Assembly: GCA_043749225.1 (NCBI GenBank)
Contig: JAYVEP010000123.1
Span: forward strand, 1 to 64,000
Direction: 5' to 3'
DNA: 64,000 nt
Source: JANXUC01 sp043749225
Lineage (GTDB): Bacteria; Acidobacteriota; Terriglobia; Terriglobales; Acidobacteriaceae
Shown here: piece after piece, positions 1 to 7,800 of the stretch
Layout: each line of letters starts with the position of its first letter
Position numbering within the stretch: the stretch's first letter is position 1
Notes under the pieces: generated by a model
The model's input: the letters and a program-made list of their open reading frames with translations, nothing else
Told to the model about the DNA's origin: nothing
Database searches by the model: none
Made by a program: the position numbers and the translations under genes

Positions 1-507
1 GCGTTTGTGGTTGCGTCGACCGTGGTGATGTATCCGCTATCACTGGCTAACCTGGTACCTGCCAGCGTGACGCTGAGCCTGATGGGGATAGTGACGTTAA
101 CGTATTTCGCGGTCGCGGACTATCTTCATGTTGCTAGATTGGCGGGATACGTCTCGCTGGTGGAGTGGGACCGGAGTTCAAGGCCAATAGGGGAGATAGT
201 TACGCCTGTTCTTGAAACGGTGGCACCGGCGTTCAGTGTAGTCTCCGCGAGCGAGCCTGCTGCAATCGTTGTGTCGGGAGGCGAGGCAGTTGTCGCTGGT
301 GTAGCAACTGCCGAAGAGTCGGTCGGGTTGGAGCCGACGAGTTCTGTTCGTTCGGATTCGTCGCTAGGTCCGAATACCGCGTCATCGAATCAATCATCGA
401 ATCAAGAGGATGAGCCCTTCTTTTCTTTACCGGGCGCCCAAGCTTCGGGGCCAGATGACTCACCGGTGTCGGGTTTCGCACCCGGAGAGCCGCTGCGGCC
501 GAAGTAG
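1..507 (+). CDS. C-terminal part of an unidentified membrane protein (5' end outside window)
   Basis: The reading frame is open from base 1 and stops at TAG 505-507, so the start lies upstream. The visible 168 residues begin with about 50 hydrophobic residues that could form two membrane helices (ending near VADYLHVARLAGYVSLVEW). A roughly 110-residue hydrophilic tail rich in Ser, Glu, Pro and Ala follows and looks disordered. No enzymatic motif is visible and I do not recognise the family. It lies 76 bases upstream of guaA on the same strand, and co-transcription is possible but unproven. The frame is supported by the clean change from a hydrophobic to a low-complexity tail and by the absence of a better frame on either strand. 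Confidence 0.55.
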   Translation, partial: AFVVASTVVMYPLSLANLVPASVTLSLMGIVTLTYFAVADYLHVARLAGYVSLVEWDRSSRPIGEIVTPVLETVAPAFSVVSASEPAAIVVSGGEAVVAGVATAEESVGLEPTSSVRSDSSLGPNTASSNQSSNQEDEPFFSLPGAQASGPDDSPVSGFAPGEPLRPK

Positions 508-537
508 CTCAAGTTTTCGCTAGGAGCTGGAACTAAG

Positions 538-554
538 AGCTAGAAGCTATTTAC
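538..554 (+). repeat. Short dispersed repeat (copy 1)
   Basis: AGCTAGAAGCTATTTAC lies upstream of guaA. A 15/17 match, AGCTAGGAGCTATTCAC, occurs at 31309-31325 directly in front of another start codon. Function unknown. Confidence 0.35.
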
Positions 555-583
555 ACCCGGCCCCCAATCTGAGAAACTCATTC

Positions 584-2200
584 GTGGAACCTCAATCAAT
601 CGTCATCCTCGACTTCGGCTCGCAATATACGCAGTTGATTGCGCGCCGCATCCGCGAACAGAACGTTTTTTCCGCCGTTCTTCCCTGTAACGCCAGCCTC
701 GACGAAATTAAGGGTTATAAGCCGGTCGGGATTATTCTTTCGGGCGGTCCGAGCTCCGTCTACGATGCCGATGCGCCTGCCTCGGACGCGCGTGTTCTTG
801 AATTGGGACTTCCTGTGCTCGGCATTTGTTACGGGCTGCACTACATGGTGCATACGCTGGGCGGCAAGGTGCGTCCGGGATCGAAGCGCGAATACGGCCA
901 CGCGAATGTAGATGTGATTGAGGAGTCGATACTCTTCCGAGGGCTGCCGAAACAGCTTACTGTATGGATGTCGCACGGCGATGAGGCGGAAACGCTGCCA
1001 GCGGGATTTCGCCGGATCGCGCAATCGCCGAATGCTCTGGCGGGAATCGAAGACACGCAAAGAAGAATGTGGGCTGTGCAGTTCCATCCCGAGGTGCATC
1101 ACACGCCGCTGGGTTCAGAGCTTCTCAAGAATTTTGTATTGGGAATCTGTGGCGCGTTGGCGAATTGGACGCCGCAGCATTTTATCGATACGACCATCGC
1201 GCAGGTAAAGAAACAAGTTGGTGATGGCCGAGCGATTTGTGCGATCTCCGGCGGCGTGGATTCGTCGGTTGCGGCCGTGCTGGTGGATCGCGCGCTGCGT
1301 GACGAAAAGGGGAATTCGCGACTGACCTGCATTTTTGTGGACAACGGTGTTTTGCGGAAAGACGAGTTCACGAAAGTGCAGCAAAATCTGCGCGATAAAC
1401 TCGGATTGCATGTGGAGGCAGTGGACGCAAGTTCGCGGTTTCTGCGCAGGCTGGGCGGCGTCACGGAGCCCGAAGCCAAGCGAAAAATTATCGGCAACGA
1501 ATTTATAGCCGTGTTTGAAGAAGAAGCGCACAAGATTGTGGATGCGGCGACCAAAACGACTCCGCACCGGCCCTTTGCCAAAGAAAAAGCTGAAGATGCC
1601 AAGCTGGATAATTTCTGGTTGGTGCAGGGGACTCTCTATCCCGATGTGATTGAATCGCGCTCTGTGCGCGGTCCTTCACAGACCATCAAATCGCATCACA
1701 ACGTCGGCGGGCTGCCGGAGAAGATGCAGCTGAAGTTGATCGAACCGCTGAAGGATTTATTCAAAGATGAAGTCCGGCGCATTGGGCGCGATCTCAAGAT
1801 GCCGGAAGAAATGCTGCAGCGGCAACCTTTTCCAGGGCCGGGTCTTGCGGTGCGTGTGCTCGGCGAAGTGACAAAAGAGCGCTGCGATATTCTGCGCGAG
1901 TGCGACGAAATTGTTGTCCATGAAATTAAGGAGGCTGGGCTGTATACGAAGATCTGGCAGTCGTTTGCCGTCTTGCTTCCGGTGAAGTCGGTTGGAGTCA
2001 TGGGCGACCAGCGGACTTATGCCTACACCTGCGCGATTCGCTGCGTGCATTCCGAAGATGGAATGACGGCGGATTGGGTGTACTTGCCGCATGAAGTGCT
2101 GAAAAACATGTCCAGCCGGATTGTGAACGAAGTTAAGGGCGTGAACCGCGTGGTGTATGACGTGACGTCGAAACCGCCGGGAACGATTGAGTGGGAGTGA
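584..2200 (+). CDS. guaA: GMP synthase (glutamine-hydrolysing)
   Basis: Converts XMP, ATP and glutamine to GMP in the cytoplasm, the last step of guanine nucleotide synthesis. The 538-residue length is normal for the family. The N-terminal class I glutamine amidotransferase domain has the nucleophile Cys82 in GICYG and the His/Glu pair in FHPEVHH near residues 168-170. The ATP-pyrophosphatase domain follows, with the PP-loop SGGVDSS near residue 223. The C-terminal dimerisation domain ends in the typical KPPGTIEWE. The start is GTG at 584. No strong ribosome binding site is visible there, but the protein begins where the family does (SIVILDFGSQYTQLIARR). It is followed by an inverted-repeat element and converges on a dehydrogenase gene. 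Confidence 0.97.
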   Translation: MEPQSIVILDFGSQYTQLIARRIREQNVFSAVLPCNASLDEIKGYKPVGIILSGGPSSVYDADAPASDARVLELGLPVLGICYGLHYMVHTLGGKVRPGSKREYGHANVDVIEESILFRGLPKQLTVWMSHGDEAETLPAGFRRIAQSPNALAGIEDTQRRMWAVQFHPEVHHTPLGSELLKNFVLGICGALANWTPQHFIDTTIAQVKKQVGDGRAICAISGGVDSSVAAVLVDRALRDEKGNSRLTCIFVDNGVLRKDEFTKVQQNLRDKLGLHVEAVDASSRFLRRLGGVTEPEAKRKIIGNEFIAVFEEEAHKIVDAATKTTPHRPFAKEKAEDAKLDNFWLVQGTLYPDVIESRSVRGPSQTIKSHHNVGGLPEKMQLKLIEPLKDLFKDEVRRIGRDLKMPEEMLQRQPFPGPGLAVRVLGEVTKERCDILRECDEIVVHEIKEAGLYTKIWQSFAVLLPVKSVGVMGDQRTYAYTCAIRCVHSEDGMTADWVYLPHEVLKNMSSRIVNEVKGVNRVVYDVTSKPPGTIEWE

Positions 2201-2204
2201 GGTT

Positions 2205-2326
2205 TTTGTAGCGCTGCCGTCTCGGCGGCACTCCAGCGGGCGTCTCGGCGGCAGTTGCTTTTTTCACTTCAACACAGCGCGGGCAAGATGCCCCCGCGAC
2301 TGCCGGCGGGACGCGGGCGCTACAAA
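2205..2326. repeat. Interspersed inverted-repeat element between convergent genes
   Basis: The element is bounded by perfect 10-base inverted repeats, TTTGTAGCGC at 2205-2214 and GCGCTACAAA at 2317-2326. Inside are tandem-like segments (CTCGGCGGCA twice) and a small hairpin (GCGGGCAAGATGCCCCCGC). It fills the gap between guaA and the dehydrogenase and could act as a bidirectional terminator. It resembles a small palindromic intergenic repeat rather than an insertion sequence, since it has no ORF. Confidence 0.6.
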
Positions 2327-2335
2327 TGCTAAGCG

Positions 2336-3121
2336 CTACTGCCTCTGTTCCTGAATCTTCCGGGCGATCGCGGCCGCCCACGTTCGTGGCGCGAAGCGTG
2401 TGGACTGAGCCACTAGCCAGTTCATGGTTCCAGCGATGACAACCGGTTTTCCCTTCAACATCGCGCGGTAGCCAATTTCGGCGACAGACTTCGCATCCAT
2501 GAAGGGCGCTTTCATGATGGTGGAGGCATCCATTGCGGCCCGTTTATGGAACTCTGTCGTAGTCGGCCCCGGGCACAAGCAGGTTGCCGAGACACCGGTG
2601 CCTTGCAGTTCATTCGACAGTGCCGACGAAAACGAAAGCACGTATGCCTTAGTGGCATAGTAGACGGCCATCAATGGTCCGGGCTGGAATGCGGCGGTGG
2701 ACGCGACGTTCAAGATTCGTCCGCGGCGACGCTGGACCATGGGACGCAGATACAGCTTCGTGAGATGACTTAGGGAAGTGATGTTGAGTTGGAGTTGCTC
2801 TAGTTCTTGCTTTAGATCAGTGCCGACGTAGAAGCCAAATTGGCCGAAGCCAGCATTGTTCACGAGCACCTCAATTTCGATTCCCGCTTGCTGCGTGGCT
2901 GTGAAGACTTGATCGGGGCCGCTCGATTGTGCAAGATCCGCTGCAACGACTGTCGCGCGGATCTTGTAGGCCTTTTCCAGTTCCGCAGCAAGTTGCGTTA
3001 GTTTGTCCGCGCTGCGAGCGACAAGCACAAGATTGTAGTTGTCGCGCGCAAGAAGTTTTGCGAGCTCGTATCCGATGCCGCCGGAGGCGCCCGTGACCAG
3101 AGCCGTGGGGGACGTGTTCAT
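2336..3121 (-). CDS. SDR-family NAD(P)-dependent dehydrogenase
   Basis: A classical short-chain dehydrogenase/reductase of 261 residues. The Rossmann nucleotide-binding motif TGASGGIG is at residues 9-16 and the structural NNAG motif lies near residue 90. The active-site Ser is in NVASTAA and the Tyr/Lys pair in YYATK. The opening TALVTGASGGIGYELAKLLAR resembles the DltE/YqjQ-like ketoacyl-reductase group, but the substrate cannot be told from sequence. It starts at ATG 3121 and stands alone, convergent with guaA and separated from the PilZ gene upstream by a spacer with a hairpin. Confidence 0.9.
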   Translation of the reverse strand: MNTSPTALVTGASGGIGYELAKLLARDNYNLVLVARSADKLTQLAAELEKAYKIRATVVAADLAQSSGPDQVFTATQQAGIEIEVLVNNAGFGQFGFYVGTDLKQELEQLQLNITSLSHLTKLYLRPMVQRRRGRILNVASTAAFQPGPLMAVYYATKAYVLSFSSALSNELQGTGVSATCLCPGPTTTEFHKRAAMDASTIMKAPFMDAKSVAEIGYRAMLKGKPVVIAGTMNWLVAQSTRFAPRTWAAAIARKIQEQRQ

Positions 3122-3216
3122 GGCGAGATCATCTTAGCGCGGATGTGGGTTCAGGGGAACAGGGAGAGTTTGTTTTGGGGTCAGTGAGAATCAACAGAAC
3201 GTCCCCAAAGTGCATA

Positions 3217-3235
3217 CACAGGCGAGGCGCCTGTG
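3217..3235. repeat. Small perfect hairpin
   Basis: CACAGGCG and CGCCTGTG pair perfectly around a 3-base loop in the 160-base spacer downstream of the PilZ gene. No T-run follows on either strand, so it is more likely a palindromic intergenic repeat than an intrinsic terminator. Confidence 0.5.
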
Positions 3236-3281
3236 GCTACGTGACGCTCAACTAAGTGAGGCTCCCCCACGTGAGACCTGT

Positions 3282-4103
3282 TCAGCGCTTGAGCTGCGCC
3301 AGATAACCGTTCTGTTTCTCGTAATTCTTGGAAGTGTCTTCTACAAACCTCAAGAAGAAGCGCAGCGTTTCTCGGCTGGCGGGGTCCATGTCGGTGTATT
3401 GCAGGCGGACGCCGAACGTAGGATTGTTTTCCGTGACGACTCCGTTAATTACAATCCCTTTCACCCAAACCTTTCCGTTGTTCGCCCACAGCCCGACTTC
3501 TAATTTTGTGTGCTTGCGGATTGGTTCAACTGTTTCAATATAGCAACCGCCTGCACTTACGTTGGCAAGGTTTCCCCAGACGGGAGTATCCCAGCCTTCG
3601 CAGCGAAGTTCGACGGCGATAAAACACCGAATGCGTGGATAGTGGCGGCGATCTTGTCCGAAGGATGGAGTAAAGATGTCAGGCACAAACGGAGGCTGCA
3701 CCGCCGGAGGAGGCATTGACTTCGCTTCTGCCGGATGGCTGGCGGTCGGCGTTGCCAGCGACCGTAGTTCGGCAGGGGCCTCCGGCACTTTTGCCGCAAT
3801 TCGCGTTTCCGCGAGGGCTTCTTCAGGTGCTTCGGGTTTGGTAGCAACGGCTGCCGCTGCTGTTTCGCCGCGTGATTCGGTCTTAGTTACTGCTGCCACG
3901 CCAGTTGGCGCCGTCGATTGCCCAGCAGAAGGCACTGCGGCCTGCTGGCGGATCTCGCGCATGGCACGCAGAAGGGCTTCTTCGCGCTTGTCCGCAGGAG
4001 CTTCGCGATAGGCTTGGAGAAGCTTACCGACGTGGCCCACGAGTTCCGGGTCAGTCAGCAGATGCGTCCAATCTTTCTGTCCACTTGTTCTTGTTGCACT
4101 CAT
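3282..4103 (-). CDS. PilZ-domain protein
   Basis: A putative cyclic-di-GMP receptor of 273 residues. The N-terminal helix-rich segment (DWTHLLTDPELVGHVGKLLQ) is followed by a low-complexity Ala/Pro/Glu linker of about 90 residues. The C-terminal PilZ domain carries the two binding signatures, RRHYPR (RxxxR) and NVSAGG ([D/N]xSxxG), which are the residues that clasp c-di-GMP in the family. I place the start at ATG 4103 (MSATRTSG). An in-frame TTG at 4166 would add 21 residues of atypical sequence. It is probably an effector for surface behaviour or exopolysaccharide; no partner is adjacent. Confidence 0.85.
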   Translation of the reverse strand: MSATRTSGQKDWTHLLTDPELVGHVGKLLQAYREAPADKREEALLRAMREIRQQAAVPSAGQSTAPTGVAAVTKTESRGETAAAAVATKPEAPEEALAETRIAAKVPEAPAELRSLATPTASHPAEAKSMPPPAVQPPFVPDIFTPSFGQDRRHYPRIRCFIAVELRCEGWDTPVWGNLANVSAGGCYIETVEPIRKHTKLEVGLWANNGKVWVKGIVINGVVTENNPTFGVRLQYTDMDPASRETLRFFLRFVEDTSKNYEKQNGYLAQLKR

Positions 4104-4237
4104 AACTGCGTTGGACCCATGGCAAACTCCGGCCCGGCGGCCAACTTGCGCGCACGCCTTCGCCAAGGGCTAGGTTGACCCATCTGGCGCTCGACAACAA
4201 GATGACTGAAGTCACTGGCCCTTCTGGGAACCCATGT

Positions 4238-5131
4238 TTACGGAGTTTTCTTCAGGTTGGTTCGCAGGGTGAAGAGGGTTACTTCTGGTGGGGCCAATAT
4301 GCGGATGGGGACGCCAATGGTGCCAAGGCCAATGTTGGTGTAGAGGGCCATTGGACCGACTTTACGTAGCCCTATAGGATACTTTCGGCCCAGCCGGGGC
4401 AGAGCCAGAGGAGGCAGAAAGGGAAGTCGAATCTGTCCACCATGCGAGTGGCCCGAGAGCTGCAAATCGATGGGGTGTTGCGCGGCCTCGTCGGCGAAAT
4501 CGGGCTCGTGCGCAAGCAGTACGACTGGCTCTTTGTGGGGGATTCCTCGCAAAGTTGCGTCCAGGTCAGGGAACCCACCCAAAGCGTCGGCTGTTCCGGC
4601 GATCCAAATTCGTTTGCCGTCCTTTTCAACGGGAGTGGCTTGGTTGGTCAGCACGCGAATTCCGCGTTCTGCAAGAGCGCCTTCTACGAAAACGGGGTCG
4701 GTGAAGGTATCGTGATTGCCCAAGACGGCAAAAACGCCCAATTTTGGGCGCAGGGGTGCCAGCAGTTCGGCGCAGGGGCCGGCCGCTTTCGCAGCTCCAG
4801 GATCTTCCGACCGAAATTCGGAAAGGGTAACGAAATCACCGGTGAGCGCCAGGATGTCTGGATTGAGCTGACGAATGAGTTCTACGGCTTTGCGGATGAC
4901 TCCCGCACTGAACTGTGGGTGGTAGTGGAGGTCGCTGATCTGAGCGATGGTGATGCCATCCAGCTCTTCTGGCAGGCGTGCCAGAGGGATATCCATGTGG
5001 CGCACGACGACGTGCTGGCGCTCGTAGAAGGCTCCGTAGCTGCCTGCGGCCAGCGCGACTCCCGCGCCGATCCTAGCGGCCTTGCGGAGAAATTGGCGGC
5101 GCGTGGTGGGTGGCGCATCGAAAAGGGTCAT
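4238..5131 (-). CDS. Tat-exported metallophosphoesterase (YkuE/YaeI-like)
   Basis: A calcineurin-like phosphoesterase of 297 residues with a twin-arginine signal (TRRQFLRKA, then a hydrophobic stretch), so probably acting in the periplasm. All dinuclear-metal motifs are present in order: SDLHYHP (DxH), LTGDFV (GD), GNHD, LAHEPDF and GHSHGGQ. YkuE and YaeI relatives act on membrane or UDP-diacylglucosamine substrates, so a lipid phosphoester is plausible, but the substrate is inferred only. It starts at ATG 5131. The next gene upstream, the repeat lipoprotein, is divergent. Confidence 0.9.
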   Translation of the reverse strand: MTLFDAPPTTRRQFLRKAARIGAGVALAAGSYGAFYERQHVVVRHMDIPLARLPEELDGITIAQISDLHYHPQFSAGVIRKAVELIRQLNPDILALTGDFVTLSEFRSEDPGAAKAAGPCAELLAPLRPKLGVFAVLGNHDTFTDPVFVEGALAERGIRVLTNQATPVEKDGKRIWIAGTADALGGFPDLDATLRGIPHKEPVVLLAHEPDFADEAAQHPIDLQLSGHSHGGQIRLPFLPPLALPRLGRKYPIGLRKVGPMALYTNIGLGTIGVPIRILAPPEVTLFTLRTNLKKTP

Positions 5132-5209
5132 ATTTCTTTCAAACTAAAGTTCGACACTTTCAGGCCAGATCAACGTATTTCAAATATAGACTGCCGAGGG
5201 CCTGGCACA

Positions 5210-5234
5210 TGTAAACGAAGGAAATTGGTTTACA
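5210..5234 (+). promoter_or_regulatory. Hairpin in the leader upstream of the repeat lipoprotein
   Basis: TGTAAAC (5210-5216) and GTTTACA (5228-5234) form a perfect 7-base inverted repeat with an 11-base loop. It is the first of three potential hairpins in the 252-base divergent spacer; a second, weaker one pairs CGAGAG 5256-5261 with CTCTCG 5280-5285. It could be an operator or part of a structured leader. Confidence 0.35.
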
Positions 5235-5307
5235 GCGGCGGAATCAAGAGTTTCACGAGAGCTTCGAAGTTTGATGCAACTCTCGGCTCGAACTTGGGTT
5301 CCAATAA

Positions 5308-5363
5308 GGGCAGGGAAGTCTTTGCTTCTGCGATCCGGTCAGGGTCGCAGTTCAGCCCTGCCC
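5308..5363 (+). promoter_or_regulatory. Nested stem-loop just upstream of the lipoprotein start
   Basis: The outer stem GGGCAGGG (5308-5315) pairs with CCCTGCCC (5356-5363). The inner stem CTGCGATCC (5328-5336) pairs with GGGTCGCAG (5342-5350) through one wobble, around the 5-base loop GGTCA. AAATTTTCTTG follows, then a GAGGTG ribosome binding site and ATG 5384. The position suggests a structured 5' untranslated region or an attenuator. The class is not recognised. Confidence 0.5.
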
Positions 5364-5383
5364 AAATTTTCTTGAGGTGATTT

Positions 5384-7486
5384 ATGTTTGCCGCCCGATT
5401 CCGCCCGACTGGTTCGTCTGTACTGACGCCCACCGACCACTTGCCAAGTCGATCCCGGCAACTTGGTCAGATTGTTTCTGCGTCGATCGCACTCTTTCTG
5501 GTGGTGGCGATGGCCGCTTGTGGATCTTCATCGACAAAGACGCCGCCACCCTCTGTTACCGTCACAGTCGCTCCGACTGTGGTGAGCGTTCCCGTGGGGC
5601 AGACGGCACAGTTTGCGGCTTCTGTGGCCAACAGCACAAACCAGGCGGTGACGTGGCAGGTGAACGGAGTTACGGGCGGTGACGCTGCGCATGGAATGAT
5701 CTCAACCAGCGGATTGTTTGCGGCTCCGGCGGCTATTCCCAGTCCGGCTGCGGTAACGGTCACTGCCGTTTCGCAGGCTAATACAAGCATTTCAGCTTCG
5801 ACCGCTGTGACGATTGGGCCGACTGCGACGGTGAGTATTTCTCCCTCCGCGGCAACATTGCCAGCTGGCTCGGCACTGACGTTTACCGCCAGCGTCAACG
5901 GCACCCCAAGCACGGCGATCACGTGGAAGGTGAACGGAGTAACGGGTGGCGATGCGACACACGGCTTGATCTCCACGGCAGGTGTCTACACGGCTCCGGC
6001 GACTGCGCCAACGGGTGGAACGGTGACCATCACGGGTGTGGATCAAGGCGGAGCGGGATCAAGTAGCGCGGTGCTGACCATTACTTTTTCGAATGCGACA
6101 TTACATGGCCCTTACGCGTTCTCGTTCTCTGGCAGCAATGCCAGCGGATTTCTGGCGGCGGCGGGTAGTTTTACGGCAGATGGCAACGGCAATATTACGG
6201 GCGGACTGGAAGACGTGACAGGCCAAACGGCAGTTTCCACCAATCTGACGTTCACAGGGACGTATTCGATCGGACCGGACGGTCGGGGTTCGGTAGCACT
6301 CGCGGTGAGTGGGAGCAACTCGGCGAGCTGGCAGATTGCAATGGCCAACGATCAGCACGGCTTCATGATCCGCTTTGATACAGCGACGGTGAGTGCTAGC
6401 GGAACCATTGACCGCCAGGATGCGAACTCGTTCAACGCTGCCTCGTTCAACGGAAACTACGTTGCGAACCTTTCCGGCATCGATGCAAACGCGAATCTGC
6501 TGGTGCAAGTGGGAGCGATGACTGCGAATGGCACAGGGAATATCTCTAGCGGTGTGCTGGATGTGAACGATAATGGGACGCCTTCCTTCAACCTTGGGTT
6601 GAGCGGGACGTACACCATGACATCCAGCGGACGCGGCACTCTAGCGTTTACGACCGTTGGGGGAACCGAGAATTTTGCTTTGTATGCCGTGAACGCGAAC
6701 CAATTCAAGCTGGTCGAAACCGACGCGGGAGCAAGCTCGTCGGTTGTGGGAGATCTGAACCGGCAGGCTGCAGGCCCGTTCGGCAATGGCTCACTGCACG
6801 GGAGCTACGCATTCACTCTGGGCGGAGCGACTGCGAACGGTGCGTTGGCCTTGGGAGGCGTTCTTGCGGCAAATGGCGGTGGCTTATTTACCAGTGGCAC
6901 GTTTGACGAAAACGATGCCAGCGTCGTCACGACAGGGTTCTCACTCTTCAGCGGATCGTACAGCATGGCTAGCAATGGTCGCGCTACCGCTGCGTTAGCG
7001 ATCAACGACGACATCGGACGCACGCTGCAAATTGTGCTTTATCCGCAAGCAAACGGTGGAGTGGCCACGATTGATATGGACACTTCGTTGGTGGCGGCGG
7101 GGGTGGCTTTCGCACAGTCGGGAGCGCCGTTTGGCCAAAGCAATTTGGATGGCGGCTTTGCCCTGAATTGGAACGGTGTTTTGTTTACGACGACGCCGAG
7201 CTCGGAAGAGGACATTTCCGGCCAACTGACAGGGACTGGAAATGCTCTGGCGGGCAAGGTGGACATTAGCACGCTGAATTCCTTAGTTGGAGCCACGAAC
7301 TCCAACACTGGCGTGAGTGGAAGCTTCACCATGGGAGCCAATGGTTTTGGCACTCTCAGCGTGCAAGAGTCTGGCGGTGGATCTGTCTTCACCCACGGCG
7401 TTTACATGATCGACAACACTACAGCGCTGGTCCTAGATACAGATGCACAGCGGGCGCTGGTGGGAGTGATGAAGCGGCAGTACTAG
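5384..7486 (+). CDS. Large secreted lipoprotein with Ig-like and tandem beta repeats
   Basis: A 700-residue protein of unknown function. A signal sequence ends in a lipobox (VAMAAC, Cys46), so it should be lipidated and exported. Two consecutive Ig-like modules of about 90 residues follow (roughly 57-235), each with the phrase VNGVTGGDA and the ending ISTxGxxxAPA. The remainder is four related beta-rich repeats of about 110-120 residues. Their openings are LHGPYAFSFSG, FNGNYVANLSG, LHGSYAFTLGG and LDGGFALNWNG, with the recurring features G-x-F-T-A-x-G-x-G-N and SGTYxMxxxGRGT. A good ribosome binding site (GAGGTG) precedes ATG 5384. It may be an adhesin-like or surface-layer lipoprotein; this is inference. 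Confidence 0.8.
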   Translation: MFAARFRPTGSSVLTPTDHLPSRSRQLGQIVSASIALFLVVAMAACGSSSTKTPPPSVTVTVAPTVVSVPVGQTAQFAASVANSTNQAVTWQVNGVTGGDAAHGMISTSGLFAAPAAIPSPAAVTVTAVSQANTSISASTAVTIGPTATVSISPSAATLPAGSALTFTASVNGTPSTAITWKVNGVTGGDATHGLISTAGVYTAPATAPTGGTVTITGVDQGGAGSSSAVLTITFSNATLHGPYAFSFSGSNASGFLAAAGSFTADGNGNITGGLEDVTGQTAVSTNLTFTGTYSIGPDGRGSVALAVSGSNSASWQIAMANDQHGFMIRFDTATVSASGTIDRQDANSFNAASFNGNYVANLSGIDANANLLVQVGAMTANGTGNISSGVLDVNDNGTPSFNLGLSGTYTMTSSGRGTLAFTTVGGTENFALYAVNANQFKLVETDAGASSSVVGDLNRQAAGPFGNGSLHGSYAFTLGGATANGALALGGVLAANGGGLFTSGTFDENDASVVTTGFSLFSGSYSMASNGRATAALAINDDIGRTLQIVLYPQANGGVATIDMDTSLVAAGVAFAQSGAPFGQSNLDGGFALNWNGVLFTTTPSSEEDISGQLTGTGNALAGKVDISTLNSLVGATNSNTGVSGSFTMGANGFGTLSVQESGGGSVFTHGVYMIDNTTALVLDTDAQRALVGVMKRQY

Positions 7487-7537
7487 AAGGGCGGCTAGCG
7501 GCTATCAAAAACTTGGCAGTTGGCAGTTTGTGGTTTA

Positions 7538-7563
7538 GCTGAGAGCCGATGGCTGAGAGCCGA
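7538..7563. repeat. Short tandem direct repeat
   Basis: GCTGAGAGCCGA occurs at 7538-7549 and again at 7552-7563, a 14-base period, between the lipoprotein and the tRNA gene. It looks like an intergenic low-copy repeat without evident function. Confidence 0.45.
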
Positions 7564-7574
7564 AAGCGAATCGG

Positions 7575-7651
7575 TGGTGCGCCCGGAGGGACTTGAACCC
7601 CCAACCTACGGCTCCGGAGGCCGGCGCTCTATCCAATTGAGCTACGGGCGC
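7575..7651 (-). tRNA. tRNA-Arg (anticodon CCG)
   Basis: Reading leftward from 7651, the acceptor strand GCGCCCG pairs with CGGGCGC. The D stem is GCTC/GAGC. The anticodon loop CTCCGGA has anticodon CCG (codon CGG). The T arm is GGGGG-TTCAAGT-CCCTC with one G-U pair. Discriminator A and an encoded CCA end at 7575. The anticodon stem has a C-U mismatch at its outer pair (27-43). Length is 77 with the CCA. Confidence 0.96.
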
Positions 7652-7800
7652 GCTCTTTCGCAACCCTATTAGTGTACATCCCTGTGCGGTAGCCTTCAAT
7701 TCAGATGGTCATTCTCGGCTTCGCCGCAGCCAGCCATTTCATCGTGGCGTAACGCAAGCCCTTCCCCAAATCGGTTATGCTCGGGCTGAGGCGTAGAACA

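Noticed and set aside
4442..5380. 312-codon plus-strand frame opposite the metallophosphoesterase
   Set aside because: It is antisense to a gene with all metallophosphoesterase motifs and has no recognisable domain. Long mirrored frames are expected in high-GC DNA.
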